DNA of 43,388 nucleotides from S012-113 sp965368405 (lineage in GTDB: Bacteria > Bacteroidota > Bacteroidia > Cytophagales > Cyclobacteriaceae): contig CBDUMS010000019.1 in assembly GCA_965368405.1 (NCBI GenBank), positions 1 to 43,388 on the forward strand. The letters run 5' to 3'. The notes under the pieces were generated by a model that worked only from the letters and a program-made list of their open reading frames with translations, searched no databases and was not told where the DNA came from. Positions 16,583 through 25,358 of this stretch are shown here, piece after piece. A program made the position numbers and the translations under genes. Within the stretch, counting starts at the first letter, position 1. Each line of letters starts with the position of its first letter.

Positions 16583-16615
16583 AAAAAATGGCTGATTGAA
16601 CATATCAACCAGCCA
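16583..16615 (-). terminator. Terminator of the sigma/anti-sigma/outer-membrane operon
   Basis: On the minus strand tggctg (16615-16610) pairs with cagcca (16594-16589), with further pairing inside (gttga/tcaat), and the minus strand then runs into T (16588-16583). It sits between convergent genes. Confidence 0.8.
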
Positions 16616-16636
16616 CATAATTTAGATTCTTCTTTC

Positions 16637-17650
16637 TTAGAAGGTTATACCAAACTGTATTCTGTTTAGCTCGGGGGCCCCTTGGTTCTCCTGAAACATT
16701 TGACTTAGATCGTATTCTGCGAAAAAGTCTACACCTTTAAACCCTAGCTGCGCCCGAACGCCATATCGTGTATTAGCTAATAAGTGGTTTGAAGTGTTCT
16801 TATCTTTATTTTTTCCGCCATTGTCGTATACATACTTGGTTCTTGACCAGATTCTATAGCCACCATATACCCCGGCACCAATTCTAAAGCCTTTATCTAC
16901 ATTATTCCATAAACGCCAGCCCCTTCTGTTATTACTGCCAAAGGCAAACATGGGTACCAACTTGCCCTGGATATGCCAGGTTGAGAGTTTACTCTTTCTA
17001 TGGCTAATGTTACTTTGGTCGAAGAAAAAGTCAACACCATTTTCGTCGGCGACAAGTCGAGTTCTGGCATTGTCGAAGCGATATACATTGAGTGCAAAGG
17101 TTATTCCCATATCTAGAAACAACGGACCTGCAATATGTGTACGATAGGTGGGGCCAAGATTCCAATACCATGATCCTAATGGGTTGAGCGAATAGGGTTG
17201 CGTGCCCACTGGAAACTTACCATCTTCTACATAGTTATTTAGCCCGACATCCAGGATAAAGTCAAACCTCGATCGAGGATAGTAACGGTACTTTTTCTTT
17301 TCGTTGCTATTGTTTTGAGGGGTACTGGTTGGCTCTACCTTGTACACAACCACGGTGTCTTTTAGATATTTTGCTCCCGACACATCCTTTATCTCCAAGA
17401 CCTGAACCGAATCATTGATATTATTCAGTTCGAGGTTTAAATCCTCCAGAATCTTATTGATGTCGTATTGGGTGAGTGTTTTAAGATCTTCTTTCTTATC
17501 TACATACACTACAATCTGACTGTTATTTCCAAATTTAAGGATTACAGTATCGCGTTCTTGTGTATGATTTATGTTGTTGCTATTCGCTAATGACCCGAAA
17601 GAAATGAGCATAGCAATCCCATATAAAATAGATTTTTTTAACCGATTCAT
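16637..17650 (-). CDS. Predicted outer-membrane beta-barrel protein
   Basis: A signal peptide at 1-23 (ends near GSLANS) is followed by a polar region (30-115) with an Asn/Thr-rich linker, then about 200 residues of alternating aromatic strands (SWYWNLGPTYRTHIAG, GVDFFAEYDLSQMF) ending in ...RIQFGITF, a typical outer-membrane barrel terminus. No specific family is recognised. It starts 8 bases after the anti-sigma-like gene and so is probably controlled by the sigma factor of the same operon. Confidence 0.75.
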   Translation of the reverse strand: MNRLKKSILYGIAMLISFGSLANSNNINHTQERDTVILKFGNNSQIVVYVDKKEDLKTLTQYDINKILEDLNLELNNINDSVQVLEIKDVSGAKYLKDTVVVYKVEPTSTPQNNSNEKKKYRYYPRSRFDFILDVGLNNYVEDGKFPVGTQPYSLNPLGSWYWNLGPTYRTHIAGPLFLDMGITFALNVYRFDNARTRLVADENGVDFFFDQSNISHRKSKLSTWHIQGKLVPMFAFGSNNRRGWRLWNNVDKGFRIGAGVYGGYRIWSRTKYVYDNGGKNKDKNTSNHLLANTRYGVRAQLGFKGVDFFAEYDLSQMFQENQGAPELNRIQFGITF

Positions 17651-17658
17651 TGTCTTAT

Positions 17659-18387
17659 TTATTTTGTGTTAACGTCTTTATTTGATTTAAACTTAGCCTT
17701 AATGTTGTCTCTAAGTTTTCCGAAGTTCACCAATTTCTTTTCTCCTAAACGGACGTCTTCCATGTAGTTAATAGCCTTGGTGAAATTCGATTCTTTGGCA
17801 GGCTCGCCTTGTTTGTAAATAATTGTTAATTGCGGCTCATCTTGTGCAGGCTCTTGCTGAAATTTTGGCTCAAGAGAGGCAATTAGTGTTTCTTCGGGAT
17901 CTGCTTGAAGAGGAACTTCTTCAATATCCAGAACCTCTGGTATCGTGTTTTCTTGTACATCTGGCATCGTATCGGGCGTGGTGCTCGCTAGGATTACTGG
18001 TGTACTAGCATTTGCTATAGAAGGCACGACTGGAGCTGTGATTTGCTGCTTGCTCGGGACAACCTTCTCTTTAGCTTGCTGATTAGCTACTGGGACTTGA
18101 ATGTAAACGGGCACATAAACTATTTCACTTGGCATCTCAGCTTCGCTTGTGCTCACTTCGGCATAATTATAATTCAACGCAGTCTCCTCTTCAGACATCG
18201 TTAGTAAATACCAGGACGATACTATAGCAAGTGCTGCACTGGCAGCAATACTCAACCATAGACCATAGGGCTTGCGTTGCTTTATATTTAGTTCATCTTC
18301 AAGTTGTTCCCAGGCGTTCAAACCAGGTGACTGTTCAAAATCACTAAGTTTTTCTGAAAACAATTGATCTACTTTATGCTTTTCCAT
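17659..18387 (-). CDS. Single-pass membrane protein, probable anti-sigma factor
   Basis: 242 residues. The cytoplasmic N-terminus (1-40) has FSEKLSDFEQSPGLNAWEQL, a pattern common in Bacteroidota sigma-factor partner proteins. One membrane segment (about 42-62) is followed by a Pro/Glu/Val-rich periplasmic stretch (90-205) and a basic C-terminus. It overlaps the sigma-factor gene by 14 bases. A classical zinc anti-sigma motif (HxxxCxxC) is absent. The anti-sigma role rests on context and topology. Confidence 0.7.
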   Translation of the reverse strand: MEKHKVDQLFSEKLSDFEQSPGLNAWEQLEDELNIKQRKPYGLWLSIAASAALAIVSSWYLLTMSEEETALNYNYAEVSTSEAEMPSEIVYVPVYIQVPVANQQAKEKVVPSKQQITAPVVPSIANASTPVILASTTPDTMPDVQENTIPEVLDIEEVPLQADPEETLIASLEPKFQQEPAQDEPQLTIIYKQGEPAKESNFTKAINYMEDVRLGEKKLVNFGKLRDNIKAKFKSNKDVNTK

Positions 18388-18961
18388 GTCGCTTCATTTT
18401 TTCTTCCCATATCGCTTCTTTCTCCAAAATCTGCTTCTGCAGCATTTTCCTGGCTCTACTTAATTGCGATTTAGAGGTGCTCTCTGAAATTGATAGTTTC
18501 TTAGCAATCTCATTATGTGAGTAGCCTTCTATCGCATACATATTAAATACGGTCCTGTATCCTATCGGTAGCATATTAACCATTTTCAAGAGGTCTGCCG
18601 CTTCAAGGTTTTCCGTGGCCAGGTCATAATTGGGTTGCTGATCTGCATACTCAATATCAACCTCAATGTACATTCCTTTGTTTTTACGGATGTAGAGTAA
18701 AGATTCATTCACCATTATTCTTCGCATCCAACCTTCGAAGCTACCTTCGCCGGAAAATTGATCTATTTTACTAAACACCTTCATAAAGCCTGTTACCATA
18801 ACGGTTTCGGCTTCACTCGAATCGTTTATATAGCGGCGACATACTCCAAGCATCTTTGGTGAATGTTTTTCATACATTTCACGCTGAGCCTGCCGATGCC
18901 CTTTTCTGCAACCGTTTATTAGCGATTCGGTGGTGTTAGATTTATTAATGATCAAACTCAT
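18374..18961 (-). CDS. ECF-type RNA polymerase sigma factor
   Basis: Region 2 is readable as YEKHSPKMLGVCRRYIND through FSGEGSFEGWMRRIMVNE, and region 4 as LPIGYRTVFNMYAIEGYSHN plus EIAKKLSISESTSKSQLSRA. I place the start at the ATG at 18961 (195 residues); an in-frame GTG five codons upstream (18976) is possible. In region 2 the usual acidic AEDVLQ-type segment reads AETVMVTG, a mild departure. Its 3' end overlaps the probable anti-sigma gene. It likely directs expression of its own operon, including the outer-membrane protein. Confidence 0.9.
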   Translation of the reverse strand: MSLIINKSNTTESLINGCRKGHRQAQREMYEKHSPKMLGVCRRYINDSSEAETVMVTGFMKVFSKIDQFSGEGSFEGWMRRIMVNESLLYIRKNKGMYIEVDIEYADQQPNYDLATENLEAADLLKMVNMLPIGYRTVFNMYAIEGYSHNEIAKKLSISESTSKSQLSRARKMLQKQILEKEAIWEEKMKRHGKA

Positions 18962-19033
18962 TTTGTATATACTCACTTCTAAGATACCTCAAATGCTCCT
19001 GAGGTTGCATGCTTAAAAAGATTTTTTGTTATT

Positions 19034-19072
19034 AACAGAAAAAGCCCCCTTAAAGAGATTAAGGAGGCTTTT
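19034..19072 (-). terminator. Terminator of the PspC/GIN protein gene
   Basis: A 14-base stem with one mismatch (19040-19053 against 19059-19072, loop agaga) is followed on the minus strand by T-rich sequence (TTTTTCTGTT). It starts 17 bases past the stop codon. Confidence 0.85.
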
Positions 19073-19088
19073 GTGAAAAGAGATTAGG

Positions 19089-21551
19089 TTAGTCTTCCCT
19101 TACATTACTAAAGGATGATGCCTTTACTTTAGTAACTTCTGCTCCACCACGATACTTTACATCGCTTATTAGGCTAGCATTTATCTCGAGGGTCTCCGAT
19201 GCAAATACTTTTGCTTCAGATGCTCCACTTGCTTTTAGCTTTACCATTTCAGCCTCAAAATCATAGGTGTTTAGCGAGGCTGCTGTAGATACGTCTGCAT
19301 TTAATTTGCGGCCTTTACCGGTGAGGTTCAGTTGCGAAGCACCAGTAACTCTTAGATCGATTGAATATACATCGGCATCGAGGTCTAACTCAGAAGCCCC
19401 ATCTAATCGAACATAAAGATCATCCTCTTCAAACCCACTAACTGCAGCTGTGGCGGTTCCATTTAAACGAATGTCACGTAATGAAGGGGTGATTATTTTA
19501 ACCTCTATTTTGCGGTTATAGCGATTTAAGTCTATTTCATCATCAGACTCATAGCCAATTTGTAAGGAATTCTCCTGATTGCTAACATTAGCTTTGTCTA
19601 AGTAACCATAATACCCATCGAGAACAACCCGATATTCGTCCCCACGGACAATAATGGCTTCGTATGGTCCTTCAATTCTAATTTCATTAAATTCAGAAAC
19701 AGTATAGACGGAATCATTCGAGCCAATCTTAGTGGCTTCACCGTACAAGTCCTCGTAGTTCTCACGGCGTTGTTCCGCAGAACTCGAATAGTTGATACAA
19801 GTGATGCATTCTAAACCAGAGGGGTTGAACATCCAGGTGTTACCTACGATTTGCGATGAGCTAAACCCTTGGTAACCGAAGGAGTAGTAAATAAGATCAT
19901 CAAAATTATTGCGCATGATGAAGGTTTGTCCATAAGGTATGTAAAGCGTCATCATTAAATCCTGGCCTCGTAATTTTTCCTCAACAGAATAATCGATATT
20001 CGAGTCAAATACGAGGATTGAGTCATTCTGAGAAACTTCGTATTGAATATTCTGTGCATGTTCAATCGCTTCCTTTTTCGAAGCTCCACGCGCGCTAAAT
20101 TCCTGGACAAGTTTAATGCTCTGTCCATCGTAACCACGAAGTTTCAACCGTACTCCATCAAATTCACCGTATCCGGTTTCGCGAATGTCCAATACCAGTT
20201 GTTTATTCTCTAATTCATAATAGATCGTTTCCGTATGATCACCTTCAGTTCGATATTCATAAATAATAGCAGGGAGGGTAAAGCTCACGCCAATTATTCC
20301 TAATATCCAGATAGCGAACATCGCCCAGCCAACCGTTGCGTTTGGAATTCTGGTTTTGGATGCAATAGATAATCCTATAAACATTATGGCCAGACCAGGG
20401 ATACCTATTACAATCATCCCGGCTACAAAGCCCAGTGGCGATACTACGTTCTGAAGTAACTCAATCGGCATGTCCCCAAAATGTATGAGATCAGATGCAG
20501 CCATCATGCCCATAAAAGCACTACCACTTATAAGGACACCAAAAAGGATAGACAAGCCAAGTAAGGTGAGTGCGATACCCAATACCACTCTAATAAACTC
20601 GAGAAGGAAACGGGCTATCGGTCCAAAGGCTTTTGCCAGACCTCGCAATATGATGGCAATTAAGCGAAATGGAAATAAAAGAACACGTACTATAACACTT
20701 TCTTGTTTTGGGTTTTCTTTCGCCTGCTGTGTACTCTTAATATTCGATTCAATGTTTTCGAGCGTAACAGGTTCTCCTTTCATTTGAACCTTATCGGTAA
20801 TGGTTTTAGCCTCAGGTAAAATGATCCAAAGAATGATATAGGCAATTAATCCAAAGCCACCAACAAAAGTGCCCAGTACAAAAAGCACGCGGATAAGCGT
20901 GATATCCGTATCGAAATAGGCAGCTACTCCACTGGCGACACCACCGATCACCCGTTCTGATGGGTTGCGATACATCTTTTTCACTTTCTTGTCTTCTTCT
21001 AAATCATCAGATTCAGGTAATACAATCCAGAGTACGATGTACACCAAAATAATGAAACCACTAAGGGTAAAGGTTAGAAATACATCGAAGAGCATTAGTA
21101 TGAAAATCAAACGTATCCATAAAGGATCTATGGAGAGATAGTTTGCAATTCCTGCAGCTACACCGCCTATTAATTTTCGTTTTTTGTCGCGATAGACCTT
21201 TTTCTTCGGCTCTTCGGTTGCTTTCTCTTCGCTCTGGGCATTCTCTTCTGAAGATTCTTCGGCACTATCCAAGGCAATTTCCTCTTCAGCAGCCTGAAAG
21301 TCCTGTATACCACCCATTGTAGTGATTAAGGCCGTTACGTCATCGATATTGATAACTTGCTTGCCTTCATTCAGCTTAGAGAGGAATATTTCGGCTATGC
21401 GACTTTCAATATCAGCAATAATCTCACTGCTCCCGTCGAAGGTAGAGAAGTACTTATTTATCGATTCTAAATACTCCTTGAGTTTTTGATAGCCATCTTC
21501 CTCAATATGGAAGATGATACCACTAATGTTTATGCTTATATTCTTTTTCAT
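19089..21551 (-). CDS. Membrane protein with two PspC domains and C-terminal GIN (DUF2807) domain
   Basis: An 820-residue inner-membrane protein. A soluble N-terminus (1-85) with the IIFHIEEDGYQKLKEYLESI element common in Bacteroidota PspC proteins is followed by an acidic linker. PspC domain 1 is near 118-182 (KRKLIGGVAAGIANYLSIDP) and domain 2 near 190-250 (SERVIGGVASGVAAYFDTD). About three further membrane segments lie between 290 and 430. The exported C-terminal part ends in a beta-helical GIN/DUF2807 head (about 625-820) with repeated LDGASELDLDA and VTGASQLNLTG strands. PspC relatives sense envelope stress. The gene overlaps the PadR regulator stop by 4 bases, so the regulator very likely controls it. 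Confidence 0.9.
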   Translation of the reverse strand: MKKNISINISGIIFHIEEDGYQKLKEYLESINKYFSTFDGSSEIIADIESRIAEIFLSKLNEGKQVINIDDVTALITTMGGIQDFQAAEEEIALDSAEESSEENAQSEEKATEEPKKKVYRDKKRKLIGGVAAGIANYLSIDPLWIRLIFILMLFDVFLTFTLSGFIILVYIVLWIVLPESDDLEEDKKVKKMYRNPSERVIGGVASGVAAYFDTDITLIRVLFVLGTFVGGFGLIAYIILWIILPEAKTITDKVQMKGEPVTLENIESNIKSTQQAKENPKQESVIVRVLLFPFRLIAIILRGLAKAFGPIARFLLEFIRVVLGIALTLLGLSILFGVLISGSAFMGMMAASDLIHFGDMPIELLQNVVSPLGFVAGMIVIGIPGLAIMFIGLSIASKTRIPNATVGWAMFAIWILGIIGVSFTLPAIIYEYRTEGDHTETIYYELENKQLVLDIRETGYGEFDGVRLKLRGYDGQSIKLVQEFSARGASKKEAIEHAQNIQYEVSQNDSILVFDSNIDYSVEEKLRGQDLMMTLYIPYGQTFIMRNNFDDLIYYSFGYQGFSSSQIVGNTWMFNPSGLECITCINYSSSAEQRRENYEDLYGEATKIGSNDSVYTVSEFNEIRIEGPYEAIIVRGDEYRVVLDGYYGYLDKANVSNQENSLQIGYESDDEIDLNRYNRKIEVKIITPSLRDIRLNGTATAAVSGFEEDDLYVRLDGASELDLDADVYSIDLRVTGASQLNLTGKGRKLNADVSTAASLNTYDFEAEMVKLKASGASEAKVFASETLEINASLISDVKYRGGAEVTKVKASSFSNVRED

Positions 21552-21913
21552 GATTGTTTCTTAGTTGTGGTAGATCTCTTGGCTCTCTTTTTGGCGACTA
21601 TATGTTTTGTCGACTTCACCAAGTCATTCCAGGTAATGTTTAAGTTTTCAAGAAAGTTGCTACCCTCGGTGGTAAGCTTGTAATACTTTCTTGGGGGGCC
21701 GGAGTTAGATTCTACCCATTTGTATTCAACCAAACCAGATTTACGTAACCTGGTTAGGAGTGGATACAAGGTGCCCTCAACGACCATGATTTTTGCAGAG
21801 GTAAGTTCTTCGAGCATGTCGGAGGCGTACACTTCGCCTCGTGAAACAATCTGTAAAACACAGTACTCGAGAATACCCTTTCGCATTTGAATTTGTGTAT
21901 TCTCCACATTCAT
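21548..21913 (-). CDS. PadR family transcriptional regulator
   Basis: 121 residues with the PadR winged-helix pattern: KGILEYCVLQIVSRGEVYAS, then EGTLYPLLTRLRKSGLVEYK and GPPRKYYKLTTEG. The C-terminus is Lys/Arg-rich. It precedes the PspC protein with a 4-base ATGA overlap; this PadR-PspC pairing is frequent in Bacteroidota. A -7 box lies upstream at 21951-21958. Confidence 0.93.
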   Translation of the reverse strand: MNVENTQIQMRKGILEYCVLQIVSRGEVYASDMLEELTSAKIMVVEGTLYPLLTRLRKSGLVEYKWVESNSGPPRKYYKLTTEGSNFLENLNITWNDLVKSTKHIVAKKRAKRSTTTKKQS

Positions 21914-21950
21914 GTTGTTAATTTTAGTTTATAACCATAACTATATACGG

Positions 21951-21958
21951 CAAAGGTA
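21951..21958 (-). promoter_or_regulatory. Bacteroidota-type -7 box (TACCTTTG) for padR-pspC
   Basis: On the minus strand TACCTTTG matches TAnnTTTG and lies 37 bases upstream of the PadR start. The -33 region reads CTT rather than TTG. The AT-rich leader (TATATAGTTATGGTTATA) could hold a PadR site, but no clean palindrome is seen. Confidence 0.45.
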
Positions 21959-22041
21959 CTGTGCATGGCCAAGTACTAAGTGAAAAATAGTAGCTTGCGA
22001 TAAAAGTTCTTGAAATAGTTATATTCAATATATATAAAGTA

Positions 22042-22662
22042 TTATAATCCCATGATTTTGAGGCTTATTTCCGAACCTAAATCAATAAGCAACTGAGTAT
22101 CTTTTTGAAATTGTTCAAGTTTTTTAAGGGGAAGTAAGGCTGTGATGCTGCAGTTGGTGTCAAACTTTTGATCTTGGATTACAGCTCTGTGCTTATCAAG
22201 AAGTTTCATCACTTCGTTGGTAGCAGGGTAGTTGAATTGCAGTGAAATCGATTGTTCTACCTGTAGTGTTTTTATGGTAGCTTGGCTAAGGGCATCGGCG
22301 GCTGCAGTTTTATATGCATGAATGAGCCCACTTACGCCAAGTTTTGTGCCTCCGAAATAACGAATAACAACAATAAGCGTATTCGTTAAGTCAAATGATT
22401 TTATCTGACCTAAGATAGGGTCGCCAGCAGAGTGATTGGGTTCGCCGTCATCATTTGCACGATAGAGATCGGCATTAGGGTTTAAGCGATAGGCGTAGCA
22501 ATGATGTCGGGCGTCGTAAAATTCTTTTCGCAGTGCTGCAAGTTTTTCTTCTACTTCCTCTATCGAATCAACTGGGTAGGCAAATGCAATGAACTTACTG
22601 CCTTTTTCCTTGTAAAGTCCCTCACCAGGAACAATTAGCGTTTTGTATTCATATACAATCAT
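22042..22662 (-). CDS. YigZ/IMPACT family protein (UPF0029)
   Basis: 206 residues with an N-terminal UPF0029 domain (KEKGSKFIAFAYPV, RHHCYAYRL, NDDGEPNHSAGDPIL, VVIRYFGGTKLG) and a C-terminal DUF1949-like domain (about 140-205). IMPACT-family proteins are linked to translational regulation or ribosome-associated roles; the bacterial function is not settled. Its start overlaps the transporter stop by one base, so it is co-transcribed. Confidence 0.9.
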   Translation of the reverse strand: MIVYEYKTLIVPGEGLYKEKGSKFIAFAYPVDSIEEVEEKLAALRKEFYDARHHCYAYRLNPNADLYRANDDGEPNHSAGDPILGQIKSFDLTNTLIVVIRYFGGTKLGVSGLIHAYKTAAADALSQATIKTLQVEQSISLQFNYPATNEVMKLLDKHRAVIQDQKFDTNCSITALLPLKKLEQFQKDTQLLIDLGSEISLKIMGL

Positions 22663-23522
22663 CAGAGCATTACCAGAGTAATGGCTAGAATAGCAGTAAG
22701 TATTCCAGCCATATTGAGCTTAGAAAGCTTTTCTTTAAAGAATAAAATTCCAATTAGGGCGCTGAGAATAACAATACCCGTATTGAAGATTGGGAATACA
22801 AAGGCACCATTATTATTAAGCTGTCCTAAGGCTCGCAGGAAAAAATACACGGTAAAATAATTTACAATGCCCAAAACCAGTCCAGCAGTTATACTACTTC
22901 TGTAAAGAGGGGCTTTTTGGAAAAGCATGATAATTCCTCCTATTACGGCTGCTGAGAGGAAGATATATATAGGAAAAACGGCGGCAGTAGATTCATTAAG
23001 ATAGCGCAGATTGGTGAAGTTGATGCTGGTATCGATAAGGCCGTTTCCGATAAACACTAGAAATGGCAAAACGAGCACCCATCGCTTTTGCACCTTATGC
23101 TCATCCTTAGGGCTCGCGGAGCTCATATACGTTGCTGCAAGGGCAAGAATTACCCCAATTACGTTATACCATTGAAAATTACTCTGAACCTTCAAATAGA
23201 AAATTGAAAAAAGTACAGGTACCACAAAGGCCATCTTACTCGCTATGGATGCAGCAGCCATGCTAAACTTTTGTGCAGTAATTGCCATCAAATTAAAAAT
23301 GAGAATAAATACTGCACCTAAAGCGAGCGCAATGTAAATCCATGGACTATCGCTGGGTTGGTTTAAAAAATCGCCTAGACCTGTAAATGAAACACCGGTG
23401 AGAACACAGACGAAATAGTTTACCACAATGGCTTGAAAGGTATCGATCTTCTTTAAGCCAAACCATTTGAAGAAGGCAAATATTAATGCATTAAGTACAA
23501 TCGATAAAACGAGAAATAACAT
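22662..23522 (-). CDS. EamA/DMT-family transporter
   Basis: An inner-membrane protein with about ten hydrophobic segments arranged as two EamA halves (first half near 1-140, second near 150-286), for example MAAASIASKMAFVVPVLFSI and GAFVFPIFNTGIVILSALIG. I use the ATG at 23522 (286 residues, MLFLVLSIVL), because the longer frame from 23594 adds 24 polar residues without family character and would run into the divergent gene at 23576. The substrate cannot be told. Confidence 0.85.
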   Translation of the reverse strand: MLFLVLSIVLNALIFAFFKWFGLKKIDTFQAIVVNYFVCVLTGVSFTGLGDFLNQPSDSPWIYIALALGAVFILIFNLMAITAQKFSMAAASIASKMAFVVPVLFSIFYLKVQSNFQWYNVIGVILALAATYMSSASPKDEHKVQKRWVLVLPFLVFIGNGLIDTSINFTNLRYLNESTAAVFPIYIFLSAAVIGGIIMLFQKAPLYRSSITAGLVLGIVNYFTVYFFLRALGQLNNNGAFVFPIFNTGIVILSALIGILFFKEKLSKLNMAGILTAILAITLVML

Positions 23523-23575
23523 TGATCGTTGTTTGCTGGCAAAAATAGTAATTTGGCAGGGTAAGTTTTCCTCGC

Positions 23576-24496
23576 ATGTCTCCTTATAAAACAAAAGTTA
23601 GTCAAAGTATCCCTCAGTTGATTGGCGGAAGTGTATTTAATACATCAACTTTTCATGCACCGAGGCAAAACAGATTACGTTGTTATTTGCTTTTAAAGTC
23701 TGATATTATAATAGCACGCATTGTATTTACACTACACGATCGCGAAGCGATTAGTGGCTATCGGGCTACTTTTGGTTCAATAGATTTATTGGACACAGTG
23801 CCTAAAGATGCATTATCAGAGTTTTTACAAGATGTTCGAGCGGATCTGGTAGGTCAAGCTATCGACACAATTACAATCTCGGAGCCTGCATTGTGTTATC
23901 CAAATGCTGAATTTTTCGAGAGCTGCTTACTATCATCCGGATACGTGGTTATCGGTAGTGAGCTAAACCAACACCTTGAGGTAAGAGCACAGACCTTTGG
24001 TGATCTGATAAGACGAAGTGAATTATCGAAGCTGAAAATCGCCATGGGCTCCGGTTTTAGGCATACGCTAGTCGGTATTGAGCAACTTCCAGAAATATAT
24101 AAACTGATTGTGCAGACTCATGAGCGAAAAGGGTACCCTGTTTCATTATCATATGATGAATTAGCTAGTGTAATTAAAGACTTTCCGGAACGTTATCTGC
24201 TCTTCTGCTTATATGATGAAGAAATCCTTATCGCGGCAACGGTAAGTATATTAGTTACCGATAAGGTTATGTATAATTTCTACCATGGTGATAATTCATC
24301 TTATCGATCGAAAAGTCCGTTGGTGATGCTCATTGGAGAAATATACGCCTATTGTCAAACGCACCAAATCGAGATTCTGGATTTAGGAATATCTACTGTG
24401 AATGGAAAGCTAAATAAAGGGTTGTTTGATTTCAAAAAGCATTTAGGGTGCAAAGTTTCACAAAAGAATAAGTTGAGGTTATCGAATGTCCAGTAA
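23576..24496 (+). CDS. FemAB/GNAT-like acyltransferase
   Basis: 306 residues. The C-terminal half has a GNAT-type acyl-CoA fold resembling the FemAB-like PF13480 group: ERYLLFCLYDEEILIAATVS, YNFYHGDNSSYRSKSPLVML and EILDLGISTVNGKLNKGLF, and the ending is typical (FKKHLGCK). The N-terminal half is less clear. Such enzymes add amino-acid or acyl groups in cell-wall, polysaccharide or lipid pathways. It overlaps the glycosyltransferase start by 11 bases, so the two products likely act on one surface glycan or lipid; the substrate is unknown. Confidence 0.75.
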   Translation: MSPYKTKVSQSIPQLIGGSVFNTSTFHAPRQNRLRCYLLLKSDIIIARIVFTLHDREAISGYRATFGSIDLLDTVPKDALSEFLQDVRADLVGQAIDTITISEPALCYPNAEFFESCLLSSGYVVIGSELNQHLEVRAQTFGDLIRRSELSKLKIAMGSGFRHTLVGIEQLPEIYKLIVQTHERKGYPVSLSYDELASVIKDFPERYLLFCLYDEEILIAATVSILVTDKVMYNFYHGDNSSYRSKSPLVMLIGEIYAYCQTHQIEILDLGISTVNGKLNKGLFDFKKHLGCKVSQKNKLRLSNVQ

Positions 24497-25358
24497 AAGT
24501 CCATTAGTCTCTGTTATCTGTTTATGCCATAATCATCAAGATTATGTAGTGGAGGCAATTACATCGGTGTTCAACCAAACCTATAATGCCATCGAGCTCA
24601 TTGTTATTGACGATGCAAGTTCAGATGCTAGCGTTGAAGCGATTAAGTCCGTTCAGGGTAGGAAAGAACAATTTAAGTTTGTTGCGTTAGATGAAAATAT
24701 TGGCAACTGTAAAGCCTTTAATATAGGTTGGAGCATGGCATCCGGAGCGTATTTTATTGATCTTGCCGCTGATGATTTTCTTCTTCCTGATAGAATAGAA
24801 AGAGGTGTAACAATGTTAGAAGAAAAGGGGCAGGACTATGGTGTCCATTATTGCGATGCTCAATTAATAGATCATGAAGGTAAGTTGCTCAAAGAACATC
24901 GAAGCAGCGATTATTATCATGGGACTGCTCTTGAAGGGCTGATTTTTGAGCAGCTTTTGAGTAAATACTTTATCAACCCGGTAACCATGATGTTTTCTGC
25001 GGAAGTCTTAGAACGACTTGGAGGCTACGACGAAACTCTTGCTTATGAGGATTTCGACTTCTGGGTGCGATCATCGAAGTACTTTAAATATTGTTATTCA
25101 GCAGAGGTATTGGTGGTAAAAAGAGTTTTACAAGATTCGCACGGAAGAGGACAATACCAGTTTAGGAGTTCAATATTAGACTCTACGTATATTGTATGTC
25201 TAAAAGCATTCGACCTTTGTGATACAAAAGCGGAGTACGGAGCATTAGCTATTAGGATTTTCTATGAACTTAAGCGTGCAATCTTCTCTTTTAATTGGAG
25301 AACAGCAGCTAATCTCTACGCTTTGCGAACCAAAGTAGTGCGCAAACTGACTACATAA
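24486..25358 (+). CDS. Family 2 glycosyltransferase
   Basis: The GT-A fold of family GT2 is seen: VSVICLCHNHQDYVVEAITS at 8-27, the nucleotide-binding IDDASSD (41-47), a second acidic site AADD (94-97) and the acceptor-side YEDFDFWVRSSK near 185. The 290-residue length is typical, and no membrane segment is obvious. It is coupled to the acyltransferase upstream, and its last 8 bases overlap the 3' end of the opposite-strand OmpA gene. Confidence 0.9.
   Translation: MSSKSPLVSVICLCHNHQDYVVEAITSVFNQTYNAIELIVIDDASSDASVEAIKSVQGRKEQFKFVALDENIGNCKAFNIGWSMASGAYFIDLAADDFLLPDRIERGVTMLEEKGQDYGVHYCDAQLIDHEGKLLKEHRSSDYYHGTALEGLIFEQLLSKYFINPVTMMFSAEVLERLGGYDETLAYEDFDFWVRSSKYFKYCYSAEVLVVKRVLQDSHGRGQYQFRSSILDSTYIVCLKAFDLCDTKAEYGALAIRIFYELKRAIFSFNWRTAANLYALRTKVVRKLTT

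Noticed and set aside
23523..23594. Longer N-terminus for the EamA transporter
   Set aside because: The extra 24 residues are polar, lack family character and overlap the divergent acyltransferase start; the ATG at 23522 is better.
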